Positions 24,671 to 34,648 of a DNA stretch of 64,000 nt are shown here, piece after piece. The DNA is from Pseudomonas fluorescens (lineage in GTDB: Bacteria; Pseudomonadota; Gammaproteobacteria; Pseudomonadales; Pseudomonadaceae). Location of the stretch: positions 2,999,826-3,063,825 of the forward strand of contig NZ_OZ024668.1 in NCBI RefSeq assembly GCF_902497775.2, given 5' to 3'. A program made the position numbers and the translations under genes. Position 1 is the stretch's first letter. Each line of letters starts with the position of its first letter. Below the pieces are notes generated by a model, which saw nothing but the letters and a program-made list of their open reading frames with translations, did not search any database and was not told the origin of the DNA.

Positions 24671-26080
24671 TCACTGCACCCCGCCACTGCCCCAGCCCAA
24701 CGCCTTGTACAAGGCAATCGCATTCAGGTACGACGCAGTCTCCGCCTCGGCCACTTCCCGCTTGATCAAGAAGAACGCCCGCTGGTTCTCGAGCACCGCC
24801 ATGTAGGTACCCGCCCCCCGCCGATAACGCTTGGAGGCGATGTCGACGGCATCGGCACCATGGGCCGCCGACTGCATCAACGCGCCGAGCCGGGTCTGGT
24901 TGCGGGCAAGACGGGTGACGGCGTTTTCCACTTCTTCGCGGGCCAGCAGCAGTGACTGCTCATAGCGCGCCTGCGCTCCTTGCGATTGCGCCTCGGCAGC
25001 GCGCAAGCGGGCCTTGGCATTCCCCAACCGAAACGCCGGCCAGGTCACCGTCGGCGCCAGTTCATACGCACGGGCGGCGCTGCCCAGGTCGCCACTGCGC
25101 AGGGCGAAGAAGCCAATGAAACCGCCCAGGTCCAGGCGTGGATACAGCTCGGCGGTAGCCACGCCAACGTCTTCGCTGCTGGCTGCCAGTTGCCGCTCGG
25201 CACTGGCGACATCCGGGCGGTTGTTGATCAGCGCGTTGACATCGCCCAAGGGCAATTGCCGCGCCAATGGCGGCAGAAAACGCGCTTGCGCAGGTTCCTC
25301 GGCAAGGCTCGGGGCACGCCCGGTGAGCACATCCAGACGATAACCGGCCTCCTGGATCGACGCCTGCAAGGGCGGCACCGCTGCCTCACTGAGCAGCAGG
25401 TTGGCATGGGCGTTCTGCTCGTCCTCGTACTGGCCGCTGCCGGCACGCACCTGGGCACTGGTGAGCTTCAGGGTTTCGCCCCAGGCGTCAACCTGGGCCT
25501 GCGCCACTTCAAGGCTGCGACGCAAACCCTGTTGCTGGTAGTAAGCGCGGGCGACTTCAGCGGCAATGCTCAGGCGCATCTGCTCAAGGTCAGCCCGCGC
25601 CGCCTCCGAGCGGGCCTCGGCCGCGGCGGTCAGGCGCTGCAAGCGGCCGAACAAGTCGATCTCCCACTGCACGTCAAAGCCTGCGCGGTAGCTGCGCGAA
25701 AACATCCGCTGCGGGTCGCTGCCGTCGGCCAGTTGCTGCGGCTCAAGGCTCTGGCTGAAACCCGTGCGTGCGGTGACACCCGGGTACTGATCCAGGCGTC
25801 TGTCATCGAACAGCGCCCGCGCTGCCAGCAGGTTGGCCTGGGCCTGGCGAATGTCGTGGTTATGCCTGAGCGCGCTATCGACCAGGCTGTTGAGCTGCGG
25901 GTCATCGAAAAACGACCACCACTGCGCCGGCAACTGCGCAGCCGCGGCGAATTGCTGCTGTTGCGGTGTGCTCAACGGCATGGGCGCAGGCGTGGCTTTC
26001 TCGTAGTCGGGACCCACCTTGCAACCGGCCAGGGCCAGGCTCGCCAGCACACAGGCCAGGGTCAGAGTGTGTCTGTTCAT
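24671..26080 (-). CDS. RND efflux outer-membrane lipoprotein (OprM/OpmD type)
   Basis: This 469-residue TolC-family channel of the NodT group has a signal peptide and the lipobox LAGC, with Cys19 as the lipid anchor. Two repeated long-helix regions with Leu/Ala/Gln-rich coiled coils include HNHDIRQAQANLLAARALFDDRRLDQYPG and SLLLAREEVENAVTRLARNQTRLGAL. DVASAERQLAASSEDVGVATAELYPRLDLGGFIGF is characteristic of the family. It overlaps the RND pump gene by four bases and ends the operon. It would form the exit duct for the pump encoded by the two upstream genes. Confidence 0.93.
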   Translation of the reverse strand: MNRHTLTLACVLASLALAGCKVGPDYEKATPAPMPLSTPQQQQFAAAAQLPAQWWSFFDDPQLNSLVDSALRHNHDIRQAQANLLAARALFDDRRLDQYPGVTARTGFSQSLEPQQLADGSDPQRMFSRSYRAGFDVQWEIDLFGRLQRLTAAAEARSEAARADLEQMRLSIAAEVARAYYQQQGLRRSLEVAQAQVDAWGETLKLTSAQVRAGSGQYEDEQNAHANLLLSEAAVPPLQASIQEAGYRLDVLTGRAPSLAEEPAQARFLPPLARQLPLGDVNALINNRPDVASAERQLAASSEDVGVATAELYPRLDLGGFIGFFALRSGDLGSAARAYELAPTVTWPAFRLGNAKARLRAAEAQSQGAQARYEQSLLLAREEVENAVTRLARNQTRLGALMQSAAHGADAVDIASKRYRRGAGTYMAVLENQRAFFLIKREVAEAETASYLNAIALYKALGWGSGGVQ

Positions 26081-29000
26081 CCTTCGCTCCTCAGCGCATC
26101 AGCCAGGGCAACCGCACGCGTCGAACCTGCGGCCACCGAGTGTTTGCGCGCCAGCAGGCTGTACACCGTGGGCAGCACGAACAGGGTGAACAAGGTGCCA
26201 ATCAACATGCCGCAGACAATCACCAACCCCAGGCCGAAGCGGCTGTTGGCGCCAGCGCCGGAGGCGAACAGCAAGGGGATCAGGCCGACGACCATGGCCG
26301 CGGTGGTCATCAGGATCGGCCGCAGGCGAATCTGCGCTGCCTTGCTGATCGCCGCGGCGCGGTCCAGTTGCTCTTCTTCCTGCAGGGTGTTGGCAAACTC
26401 GACCATGAGGATGCCGTGCTTGCTGATCAGGCCGATCAGCGTCACCAGGCCGATCTGGGTATAGATATTCACCGTCGCATAGCCCAGCGCCAGAGGGATC
26501 AGCGCGCCACTGATCGACAGCGGCACGGTGATGAGGATGATCAGCGGGTCGACCAGGCTTTCGTACTGCGCCGCCAGCACCAGGTAGATGACGATCACCG
26601 CCGCCAGGAACGCCAGCATCAGCGCACTGCCCTCCTGGGTGTACTGGCGTGCGTCAGACTGCCAGTCGTAGCTGAAACCGGCTGGCAACGACGCCGCCAC
26701 CTGATCGAGAAACGCCACCGCGTCGCCCAGGGTCACCCCCGCTGCCGGAATACCCTGGAAGGTCGCGGCGTTCTGCTGGTTGAACTGGGTCAGCTTGTTC
26801 GGCTCAACCTGCTCGGACACCTGCACCACAGTCGACAGCGGCACCAGGGTGCCGTCTTCACTGCGTACGTACTGGCGGGTCAGGGTTTGCGCGGTCAGGC
26901 GCTGGCTGCGCGGGCTCTGGGCGATAACATCGTAGGAGCGCCCTTCGAGGCCGAAGCGGTTCAGGTAGTTCTCGCCCACCAGCACCGCCAGCGACTCGCC
27001 GATGTCCTGCATGCGGATGCCCATGCTGTTGGCCTTGGCCCGATCGACACGCACCTGGACCACCGGGTTGTTGTAGTCCAGGTCACTGTCGACCACGGCG
27101 AACAAGCCGCTGTCGCGGGCCTTTTGCTTGATCTCTTCCATGGTCTGGTACAGCACCTGGTAGTCCTGGGAGCTGCGCAGCACCAGTTGCACCGGCAAGC
27201 CGCCAGTTGAACCCGGCAGGGCCGGCAGTTGGAAGGCAAAGATGCTGGTGCCTTCGACGTCGTTGACCGCCGCTTGCAGGTCAACCTGGATCTGCGAAGC
27301 GCTACGCTCACGTTCGTCCCACAGCGACAGGTTGATACCGCCGATGCCCGAGGCCAGGCCATCGCTGCCGTTGATGATCCAGGTACTGACGGTTTCCGGC
27401 AGACGGTTGTAGACCTGGTCGAGCTTGTCGGCAAAGCGCTCGACGTAATCGAGGTTGGCGTGTTGCGGCGCCTTGATCGCGGTCAGCAGCCCGGCCTGGT
27501 CTTCGGTCGGCGCCAGTTCGCGCTGGGGCAAGCCGTAGAGCCAGGGCAGACTGAGCAGCACCAGCAAGGCAAACCCGGCGCTCAGCCAGCGCCGCGCCAG
27601 GGAGAATTCCAGCACCCGGCTGTAGCGGCTTGCCAGGGCATCGAAGAAGCGGTTGGCGGCATGGGCCATGCGCCCTTCCGACTGCTTGGACTGCAACAGG
27701 AACGAGCTCATCACCGGCGACAGGGTCAGGGCCACGACGCCGGAGACCACCACCGCCCCGGCCAGGGTCAGGGCGAATTCGCGAAACAGCGCACCGGTCA
27801 GCCCGCCCATCATGCCGATTGGCGCGTACACCGCGGCCAGGGTGATGGTCATGGCAATCACCGGCCCGGCCACTTCCCGCGCCCCCACCAATGCGGCGGC
27901 CACCGGGGTCTTGCCCTCTTCGATGTGGCGGTGGACGTTCTCGACCACGACGATGGCATCGTCCACCACCAGGCCGACGGCCAGGACCATGGCCAGCAAG
28001 GTCAGCAAGTTGAGGCTGAAGCCGAACATCAGCATCAGCGCCGCCGCACCGAGCATCGACAGCGGAATGGTCACCACCGGGATCAACACCGTGCGCAGCG
28101 AGCCCAGGCACAGGTAGATCACGATGACCACGATCAGCAGCGCTTCGAGCAGGGTCTTGCTGACCTCGTCGATCGACGCCTGGATAAACCGCGCGGTCTC
28201 GAAGGCAAGCTCGGCCTTGACGTCCGGCGGCAGGGTCTTGCGAATGTCCGGCAGGACCTTGCGGATGCCGTCGACGATCACCAGCGGGTTACCGCCGGGA
28301 GTCGGGAACAGACCCAGGTGCACGGCGCGCACGCCGTCCATGGAGGCGCTGGTTTCCACCGAAGCGGCGCCCAGTTCGACAGTACCGATGTCCTTGATGC
28401 GCACCAGGCCGTTGCCGTCGTTGCGAATCACCAGCTCGCGAAACTCGCCGACGCTGGTCAGGTCGGTATTGACCCGAATGTTGGCGACCACGAACTGGCC
28501 TTTGACCTTGCCGGGCGCTGCCTGGTAGTTGTTGCGGCGCACCGCCTCGGCCACATCGGCAGCGGTCAGGCCACGGGCGGCCAGGCGCGCCGGGTCGATC
28601 CACAGGCGCATCGACAAGGTCTGGCCGCCAAACACCTGGACCTTGGCCACACCATCGATGGTGGTCAGGATCGGCTCGACCACCCGCGCCAGGTAATCGG
28701 TCATCGCCGGGGTCGACACGCTGTTGCTGGCAAAGCCGATATAGGCCACCGCCGTCGACTCGCCGGACGAACGTTCGATCACCGGGTCATAAGCTTGCTC
28801 GGGCAGGCGAAAGCGCACCTGGTTGACCTTGGCCATGACCTCGGTCAGCGCCTGGGTCGAGTCGCGGTTGAGCTCCATGCGCACGGTGACCAGGCTGCGG
28901 CCTTGCACCGAAGACGACGACAGGTAATCGATACCCTCTACCGACGACACCGCCTGAGCGATCGGCTGGGTCACAAAGCCCTGCATCAGCTCGGCCGAGG

Positions 29001-29160
29001 CGCCGGGGTACTCGGTGGTGACGGTGATGGTCGAGCTTTCCAGCATCGGGTACTGGCGGATCGGCAACTGGCGCAGGGAGAGAATGCCCAGCAGCAAAAT
29101 GAGGATGCTGACCACCAGCGCCAGCACCGGCCGGCGCACGAACAGATCGGTGAATTTCAT
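26077..29160 (-). CDS. RND efflux inner-membrane pump (HAE1 type, MexI-like)
   Basis: This 1027-residue proton-driven exporter of normal length starts MKFTDLFVRRPVLALVVSILILLLG. Two six-helix repeats surround two large periplasmic loops. The proton-relay Asp pair is in TM4 (AVGLVVDDAIVVVENVHRHIEEG) and motif D lies near the middle (ALTLSPVMSSFLL). The second porter region carries YDWQSDARQYTQEGSALML. It resembles MexI-type pumps more than MexB by its short start and by the gene order. It lies between adaptor and channel genes and starts 22 bp after the adaptor stop. The cargo may be the cluster product next door. Confidence 0.93.
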   Translation of the reverse strand: MKFTDLFVRRPVLALVVSILILLLGILSLRQLPIRQYPMLESSTITVTTEYPGASAELMQGFVTQPIAQAVSSVEGIDYLSSSSVQGRSLVTVRMELNRDSTQALTEVMAKVNQVRFRLPEQAYDPVIERSSGESTAVAYIGFASNSVSTPAMTDYLARVVEPILTTIDGVAKVQVFGGQTLSMRLWIDPARLAARGLTAADVAEAVRRNNYQAAPGKVKGQFVVANIRVNTDLTSVGEFRELVIRNDGNGLVRIKDIGTVELGAASVETSASMDGVRAVHLGLFPTPGGNPLVIVDGIRKVLPDIRKTLPPDVKAELAFETARFIQASIDEVSKTLLEALLIVVIVIYLCLGSLRTVLIPVVTIPLSMLGAAALMLMFGFSLNLLTLLAMVLAVGLVVDDAIVVVENVHRHIEEGKTPVAAALVGAREVAGPVIAMTITLAAVYAPIGMMGGLTGALFREFALTLAGAVVVSGVVALTLSPVMSSFLLQSKQSEGRMAHAANRFFDALASRYSRVLEFSLARRWLSAGFALLVLLSLPWLYGLPQRELAPTEDQAGLLTAIKAPQHANLDYVERFADKLDQVYNRLPETVSTWIINGSDGLASGIGGINLSLWDERERSASQIQVDLQAAVNDVEGTSIFAFQLPALPGSTGGLPVQLVLRSSQDYQVLYQTMEEIKQKARDSGLFAVVDSDLDYNNPVVQVRVDRAKANSMGIRMQDIGESLAVLVGENYLNRFGLEGRSYDVIAQSPRSQRLTAQTLTRQYVRSEDGTLVPLSTVVQVSEQVEPNKLTQFNQQNAATFQGIPAAGVTLGDAVAFLDQVAASLPAGFSYDWQSDARQYTQEGSALMLAFLAAVIVIYLVLAAQYESLVDPLIILITVPLSISGALIPLALGYATVNIYTQIGLVTLIGLISKHGILMVEFANTLQEEEQLDRAAAISKAAQIRLRPILMTTAAMVVGLIPLLFASGAGANSRFGLGLVIVCGMLIGTLFTLFVLPTVYSLLARKHSVAAGSTRAVALADALRSEG

Positions 29161-29182
29161 GTGAAGGTCTCTGGGCGATCAG

Positions 29183-30280
29183 TCAGGAGCCGGACAGCGC
29201 CGGCGCTTGCAGGGTGTCTTCGGTGGCTTCGACCGCCACCCCGTCGCTGAGCTTGAGCTGCCCGGAGGTCACTACCTGGTCGGCCTCCTGTAGCCCCTGG
29301 AGGATGATCACCCGGCCATCCTGGCGCTCGCCGATCTTCACCGGCACCCGCTGCACCACCAAAGCCTGCTGCTGTTCGTCATGCCGGGCGAGGAACACCG
29401 TGTCACCGTAGGCGGTATAGGTCACGGCGGTTTCCGGCAGGCTGAGCACCTGGGCCACCTGCGGGTCGGCGACCTTGACGCTGGCGTACATACCGGCCTT
29501 GAGCAACGCTTCGGCGTTGTCCAGGGTGGCCTGCACCTGCACCGTACGCGAACGGTCGATCAGCGGGTCGATGGCGCTGATGCGCGCCGCAAAGGTGCGC
29601 TCGGGATAGGCATCGAGCAACACATCGACCGCCTGCCCGGGCTTGAGGTGGATGCTCAGTTGCTCATCGAGGGAGAAGTTCACATACAGCGTGCGGGTGT
29701 CGATCAGGCTGACGATGGCGTCGCCGACATTCAGGTACTGACCTTCGTTGACCTTGCGGATGCCGAGCACGCCGTCGAACGGTGCACGGATGCTCTTCTG
29801 CGCGATCACCGCCTCGGTGTGCGCCAGTTCGCCGCTGGCCATGTCGCGGGCGGCCAGGGCGTTGTCGAGCTGCTCCTGGGTGGCGGCGTTTTCCGCCAGC
29901 AGGTCACGGACCCGACGGTGGTTGATGCGCGCGTTGTGCAGTTGCGCCTGCAGGCGAATGCGTTCGGCCTGCTCGGGCGCATCGTTAAGGGTAACCAGCA
30001 CATCGCCACGGCGTACCTTTTGCCCGGAGACGAAGTTGATTTGCGTCACCCGCCCGCCGATCTCTGCCGAGACCAGCACCTGGCGCACCGCCTCAAGCTC
30101 ACCGACCCCGGCGAAAAAGCCGTTGGCCGGGCCCCGTTGCACCGTGCCCAGTGCCACCTTGACCAGCGAACGGGCCGGCGGCGCCGAAGCCTGCGCGGTA
30201 TGCGACTGTTGCCAGACCAGCAACGACCCCATGGCTGCGCCCACCAGCAAAATGCCGAGCGCGAGAAACTTCCTGTTCAT
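29183..30280 (-). CDS. RND periplasmic adaptor protein (MexH-like)
   Basis: The 365-residue membrane-fusion protein has an uncleaved or cleaved N-terminal anchor (FLALGILLVGAAMGSLLVW). The lipoyl halves are GELEAVRQVLVSAEIGGRVTQINFVSGQKVRRGDVLVTLND and IRAPFDGVLGIRKVNEGQYLNVGDAIVSLID, split by a short helical hairpin (ERIRLQAQLHNARINHRRVRDLLAENAATQEQLDNALAARDMASGEL). A beta-barrel and a membrane-proximal domain follow. It bridges the pump and the outer-membrane channel. It lies second in a four-gene operon, 24 bp after the DUF2165 gene. Confidence 0.92.
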   Translation of the reverse strand: MNRKFLALGILLVGAAMGSLLVWQQSHTAQASAPPARSLVKVALGTVQRGPANGFFAGVGELEAVRQVLVSAEIGGRVTQINFVSGQKVRRGDVLVTLNDAPEQAERIRLQAQLHNARINHRRVRDLLAENAATQEQLDNALAARDMASGELAHTEAVIAQKSIRAPFDGVLGIRKVNEGQYLNVGDAIVSLIDTRTLYVNFSLDEQLSIHLKPGQAVDVLLDAYPERTFAARISAIDPLIDRSRTVQVQATLDNAEALLKAGMYASVKVADPQVAQVLSLPETAVTYTAYGDTVFLARHDEQQQALVVQRVPVKIGERQDGRVIILQGLQEADQVVTSGQLKLSDGVAVEATEDTLQAPALSGS

Positions 30281-30304
30281 CCACCACTCCCTGTAAGGCT
30301 GGCC

Positions 30305-30790
30305 TCAGGCCCACTGCACGTTGAACACCACGAAGGCCAGCAGGGCCCAAAGCACCAGTACCAAATGCGTCAGTTGCAGCCCCTCCTGGCGAATCCAGTA
30401 GCCGAACCACAGGCCGCCCAGCAGCATGGCAAAGGTAAAGCCGAGAAACGCGCTCAGGGCCAGGTTGAGCCAGGGCCGCGCCGGCTCGATACCGGCACCG
30501 ATCATCAATACATAAGTACCGACCAGGGCAGCGCCTGCCGCCACCACCTGCAGTACCAGCACCAGCACCAGGGCAAGTCGGTGCACTGCCGGCGAATGCA
30601 GGGCTCGAGACAGCAGCGGGAAGTCAATCGCTGGGGCCTGACGCAGCGGCGCCATGGCCATGGTCGCGCCGACCGCACCGAGGGAGGCGCGAAATGCCTG
30701 CAGGTTATTGAGCACCGCGATGCACAGCCAGAGGCTCAGGCCAATGGCCTGAACCGCCTGGAACAGCCAGAGGGAGGTATGCAAATCCAT
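30305..30790 (-). CDS. DUF2165 small inner-membrane protein leading the RND operon
   Basis: This 161-residue protein has four hydrophobic segments (about 5-28, 68-95, 100-120 and 138-158). It matches my memory of DUF2165 proteins (start LFQAVQAIGLSLWLCIAVLNNLQAF; end LTHLVLVLWALLAFVVFNVQW). Function is unknown. A small membrane protein as the first gene before adaptor, pump and channel recalls mexGHI-opmD and the toxFGHI order, though MexG belongs to another family. Its place suggests it tunes or assembles the pump. Confidence 0.75.
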   Translation of the reverse strand: MDLHTSLWLFQAVQAIGLSLWLCIAVLNNLQAFRASLGAVGATMAMAPLRQAPAIDFPLLSRALHSPAVHRLALVLVLVLQVVAAGAALVGTYVLMIGAGIEPARPWLNLALSAFLGFTFAMLLGGLWFGYWIRQEGLQLTHLVLVLWALLAFVVFNVQWA

Positions 30791-30924
30791 TTGAACGTCC
30801 GTGGTGGTTGAGCGTAATTACACAAGCAAGTTCTTGGATATTAGAGCTGTGCCTTCCAATGCACAACCCACAAGACGCTAACCACCCTGCGCCGAGCAAA
30901 CATTGTCGGCGGTCATGCTTTGCC

Positions 30925-31812
30925 CTAATCGGCCATCCGCGCCAGCATCAACTGGCGCACGCGCGGGCCGAAGACGTTGATCAACAGCCCGGCCATCACC
31001 AGCAATGCTCCCCAACCTTGCATCGGGGTCAGGCGCTCGCCCAGCAGCAGCGCCGAGGAGCTCAGGCCCACCACCGGCACCAGCAACGAGAACGGCGCCA
31101 CCTTGCCCGCCGGGTAGCGCGACAACAGATGGCTCCACAGGCTGTAGCCGAGCATGGTGGCGATAAACGCCAGGTACGCCAGCGCCAGCACCGAACTCCA
31201 GCCGATGCCACGCAGGGAGCTTTCGATCAGCTCGGGGCCTTCCAGCCACCACGACAGGGCCAGGAACGGCAGCGGCGGTATCAAGCCGCCCCAGATCACC
31301 AGGGCCACCAGGTCGATGTTGCCAAAGCGGCGGGTAATGATGTTGCCCATGGCCCACATCGAGGCGGCACAGAGGGTCAGCAGCAAAGCGAAAAACGGCA
31401 CGCTGGCGCCGTTCTCGCTGCCGATCAGGGTCAGGCCGCCGGCGGCCACCAGCAAGCCCAGCACGCTGGCCGCGCGCAGCCGCTCGCCGAGAAAGAACGC
31501 GGCAAAAAACAGGGTGAAGAAGGCCTGGGATTGCAACACCAGTGAAGCCAGCCCCGGCGGCATGCCGTTGCCCATGGCTTCGAAGAGAAAGGCAAACTGG
31601 CCCAGGGAGATGGTTGTGCCATAGGCGATCAACCAACGCCAAGGCAACTGCGGGCGCTTGACCAGCAGCACCGCCGGAAACGCCACCAGGGCAAAGCGCA
31701 AGGCCCCCAGCAGCATCGGCGGCAGGCCCTCGAGGCCCACCTTGATGACCACGAAGTTGACGCCCCAGACGACGATCACTACCAGTGCCAACAGCAAATC
31801 CTTTAACGGCAT
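30925..31812 (-). CDS. EamA/DMT-family exporter
   Basis: This 295-residue protein has ten predicted membrane helices in two EamA halves. The first runs from LLLALVVIVVWGVNFVVIKVGLEGLPPMLLGALRFALVAFP, the second from FALLLTLCAASMWAMGNIITRRFG to SLLVPVVGLSSSALLLGERLTPMQGWGALLVMAGLLINV. The frame is open to 31947, but ATG 31812 has GAGGGAAC ahead and gives the normal DMT start MPLKDLL. The family exports amino acids and other metabolites. It is followed by the DUF2165-RND operon after 134 bp, probably as a separate unit. Confidence 0.88.
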   Translation of the reverse strand: MPLKDLLLALVVIVVWGVNFVVIKVGLEGLPPMLLGALRFALVAFPAVLLVKRPQLPWRWLIAYGTTISLGQFAFLFEAMGNGMPPGLASLVLQSQAFFTLFFAAFFLGERLRAASVLGLLVAAGGLTLIGSENGASVPFFALLLTLCAASMWAMGNIITRRFGNIDLVALVIWGGLIPPLPFLALSWWLEGPELIESSLRGIGWSSVLALAYLAFIATMLGYSLWSHLLSRYPAGKVAPFSLLVPVVGLSSSALLLGERLTPMQGWGALLVMAGLLINVFGPRVRQLMLARMAD

Positions 31813-32023
31813 TGTTCCCTCACCCGGCTTTGTAATATTTCGCAACAGCATAACCTTATGCTCGAAATCATCGCAGCATCCATCGCGACGGATGGATGCG
31901 ACAAAGCCGACACCTTCACTTGACTGTATTTGTATAGACATGCTCATATCGGCTCAGTCGCCCGCTTGCGTTCGGCTGGCGACCCGACCGCGACAACACA
32001 ACAATAGGCGGAGATCCCGAGCA

Positions 32024-33439
32024 ATGACCCAGGCCAATGCCTCGCGCAGCAAGCCCCTGATCGAGCGGCGCTCGATCGACTACATCCCGGAAAACGAACG
32101 ACACGGACGCCTCTACAGCCAGTTCACCCTGTGGCTGGGTGCCAACTTGCAAATCACCGCAATCGTCACCGGGGCCCTGGCCGTGGTGCTCGGTGGCGAT
32201 GTGTTCTGGTCGCTGATCGGCCTGCTGCTCGGCCAACTGGTCGGCGGCGCGGTCATGGCCCTGCACGCCGCCCAAGGGCCGAAACTCGGTCTGCCGCAGA
32301 TGATCTCCAGCCGCGTGCAGTTTGGTGTGTATGGCGCGGCCATCCCGATTGCCCTGGTGTGCCTGATGTACTTGGGCTTCACCGCCACCGGCACGGTGCT
32401 GTCGGGCCAGGCCATCGGCCAGTTGCTGAGCGTCAGCGACAGCGCCGGCATTCTGATCTTCGCCGGGGTCATCGTGCTTGCCACGGTGTTCGGCTACCGC
32501 ATGATCCACTGGATCGGCCGGGTCGCCAGCGTGCTGGGGATCATCGCCTTCGTCTACCTGTTCAGCCGCATCATGGTCATCAGCGACATCAGCCAGTTGC
32601 TGGAGAACCGCCACTTCACCTGGGCCTCGTTCCTGCTCGCAGTGTCGCTGTCGGCGTCCTGGCAAATTTCCTTCGGCCCGTATGTCGCCGACTACTCGCG
32701 CTACCTGCCGAGCAACACCTCATCGTTCAAGACCTTCCTCGCCGCAGGCCTGGGCTCGGTGGTCGGCGCCCAGGCGTCGATGGTGCTCGGGGTGTTTGCC
32801 GCAGCGATTGCCAACGGCCAGTTCTCCGGCCGTGAAGTGGCCTACATCGTCGGCCTGGGCGGTACCGGCGCCACCGCCGCGCTGCTGTACTTCAGCATCG
32901 CCTTCGGCAAGGTGACCATCTCCACCCTCAACTCCTACGGCAGCTTCATGTGCATCGCCACCATCATCAGTGGCTTTCGCGGGCACATCGAAGTGACCCG
33001 GCGCCAGCGCCTGTTCTTCGTCCTGGCCATTGTCGGTGCCTCGACCCTGATCGCCTTGCTCGGCCAGCATTCGTTCCTGGCTGCGTTCAAGTCGTTCATC
33101 CTGTTCCTGCTGACTTTCTTCGTGCCCTGGAGTGCGGTCAACCTGGTGGACTACTACTTCATCACCAAGGAGCGCTACGACGTGCCGGCACTGGGTAATC
33201 CCAACGGCCGCTACGGGCGCTGGAACATGCCCGGCATCATCGTCTACACCATTGGCGTGCTGGTGCAGATGCCGTTCATTTCCACCAAGCTCTACACCGG
33301 CCCGATGGTTGCCCATCTGGGCGGCGTCGACCTGTCGTGGATCATCGGCCTGGTGGTGCCGAGCGTGCTGTATTACCTGGTTGCACGGCGCAAGGCCGCC
33401 GATGCCCCAGCGCAGATGATCCTGCCGCAAGAGTGCTGA
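32024..33439 (+). CDS. NCS1-family purine/cytosine permease
   Basis: This 471-residue nucleobase:cation symporter-1 family protein has about 12 membrane segments. Family features are the start SIDYIPENERHGRLYSQFTLWLGANLQITAIVTGALAVVLGGDVFWSLIGLLLGQLVGGAVMALHAAQGPKLGLPQMISSRVQFG. The central block SWQISFGPYVADYSRYLPSNTS and the late VPWSAVNLVDYYFITKERYDVPAL also fit. ATG 32024 is used, since the much longer open frame to 31658 overlaps the EamA gene and has no family content. The substrate could be cytosine, a purine, hydantoin or a related compound. Its stop abuts the convergent MFS stop with no bases between. Confidence 0.9.
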   Translation: MTQANASRSKPLIERRSIDYIPENERHGRLYSQFTLWLGANLQITAIVTGALAVVLGGDVFWSLIGLLLGQLVGGAVMALHAAQGPKLGLPQMISSRVQFGVYGAAIPIALVCLMYLGFTATGTVLSGQAIGQLLSVSDSAGILIFAGVIVLATVFGYRMIHWIGRVASVLGIIAFVYLFSRIMVISDISQLLENRHFTWASFLLAVSLSASWQISFGPYVADYSRYLPSNTSSFKTFLAAGLGSVVGAQASMVLGVFAAAIANGQFSGREVAYIVGLGGTGATAALLYFSIAFGKVTISTLNSYGSFMCIATIISGFRGHIEVTRRQRLFFVLAIVGASTLIALLGQHSFLAAFKSFILFLLTFFVPWSAVNLVDYYFITKERYDVPALGNPNGRYGRWNMPGIIVYTIGVLVQMPFISTKLYTGPMVAHLGGVDLSWIIGLVVPSVLYYLVARRKAADAPAQMILPQEC

Positions 33440-34648
33440 TCACTGGAAGTTCAGCTCGGCACAAACCGCAGACGTGGCACGAAGTGTACGCAACCCCAAA
33501 AGTACGATCACCACCATGGACAGACCCGCGACAATCGCGACACCGAACCCTGCCAGCGCGCCATAGACGTCGATGACCAGGCCCGCCAAGACGCCACCGA
33601 GCGCTACGCCGATGCTGATGCCTGTCGTCATCCACGTAAGTCCTTCGGTGATCCTGGACGGTGGAACAATGATCGTACCGAGATTCATCACGACGACCAT
33701 CGTTGGTGCAAATGACATACCTGCCACAAACAGCATCCCGGAAAGAATGTAGACGTCCGCTGAAAGAATGGGCAACACGGCAGTGACTGCCGTTATCAGT
33801 ACCCCGATAAAGAACTGCTTTTCAATCGGCAAGGAAATCCTTAAAGCACCGAACGTCAGACCCGCGATCATTGAGCCGAGCGCATAGGCTGCCAGGATGA
33901 AACTGGCAGACGCCGGCCAGCCTTGTGCGTTGGCGAAGGCAACAACCGCCACGTCGACTGATCCGCCAATCACACCCATCGCCAAGAGCGCCAGCACGAT
34001 GGTACGAACGCCGGGGATAAGCAGGGTCGAGCTTGCGCTCCTTCTAATGCCCACAACCACCTTCGGTTCTGTGTGCCGCTGCATAAGAAAAGCCGTCACG
34101 CCGACAACCAGCAACAAGACGGCTACAAGAGGCCCGGCTTCCGCGAAAAAGCTGACGCTCAGACCAATGGCAAGTGGTGGGCCGATGATAAAGGCGAGTT
34201 CAGTTAGAACCGTGTCCAGGGAGAAGGCCGTGTGTAACTGTGGCTTGCCACGGAAAAGCTGCGTCCAGCGTGCTCTTATCATGGCGGGCATGCTCGGCAT
34301 CGTGCCCGCCAATGCCGCAAGAATAAACAGCAGTGTGGCGGGAGCCCTCATGTAGACGGCAATGATCAGCGCGAGCAACATACCAATGCTGAAGGCCGTC
34401 ACAAAGGGCAGAACCCGACGTTGCCCCCGCTGATCAACAAGTTTCGATACGTGCGGACCGATAAGCGCATTCGCCAAGGTAAAAGTACCGGCGACTGAGC
34501 CCGCCAGCCAATAAAGACCCGTCTGCTGCACCAACATGGTAATGATGCCGATGCCGATCATTGCCTGTGGCAGACGGGCAATGGAACTCGCGATCACTAA
34601 CCCCATGACGCCCGGAGTGGTGAGAAGCTCACGGTAGGGATTTGCCAT
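33440..34648 (-). CDS. MFS transporter paired with the A-T-TE synthetase
   Basis: This 402-residue protein has about 12 hydrophobic segments (LVIASSIARLPQAMIGIGIITMLVQQTGLYWLAGSVAGTFTLANALIGPHVSKLVDQRGQRRVLP at the start). It resembles sugar-efflux-like exporters of the MFS. GGAGGAATC precedes ATG 34648. Codon use is less GC-biased than in the flanking permease and RND genes, matching the NRPS gene 165 bp upstream. The two genes therefore seem to have arrived together, and the transporter probably exports the synthetase product. The cargo is not known. Confidence 0.83.
   Translation of the reverse strand: MANPYRELLTTPGVMGLVIASSIARLPQAMIGIGIITMLVQQTGLYWLAGSVAGTFTLANALIGPHVSKLVDQRGQRRVLPFVTAFSIGMLLALIIAVYMRAPATLLFILAALAGTMPSMPAMIRARWTQLFRGKPQLHTAFSLDTVLTELAFIIGPPLAIGLSVSFFAEAGPLVAVLLLVVGVTAFLMQRHTEPKVVVGIRRSASSTLLIPGVRTIVLALLAMGVIGGSVDVAVVAFANAQGWPASASFILAAYALGSMIAGLTFGALRISLPIEKQFFIGVLITAVTAVLPILSADVYILSGMLFVAGMSFAPTMVVVMNLGTIIVPPSRITEGLTWMTTGISIGVALGGVLAGLVIDVYGALAGFGVAIVAGLSMVVIVLLGLRTLRATSAVCAELNFQ

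Noticed and set aside
27229..29250. 673-codon plus-strand ORF opposite the RND pump
   Set aside because: Composition is His/Gln/Arg-rich, typical of antisense reading of a membrane protein gene.
31658..33439. 593-residue version of the NCS1 permease
   Set aside because: The extra N-terminal part overlaps the EamA gene and has no permease sequence; ATG 32024 gives the normal start.
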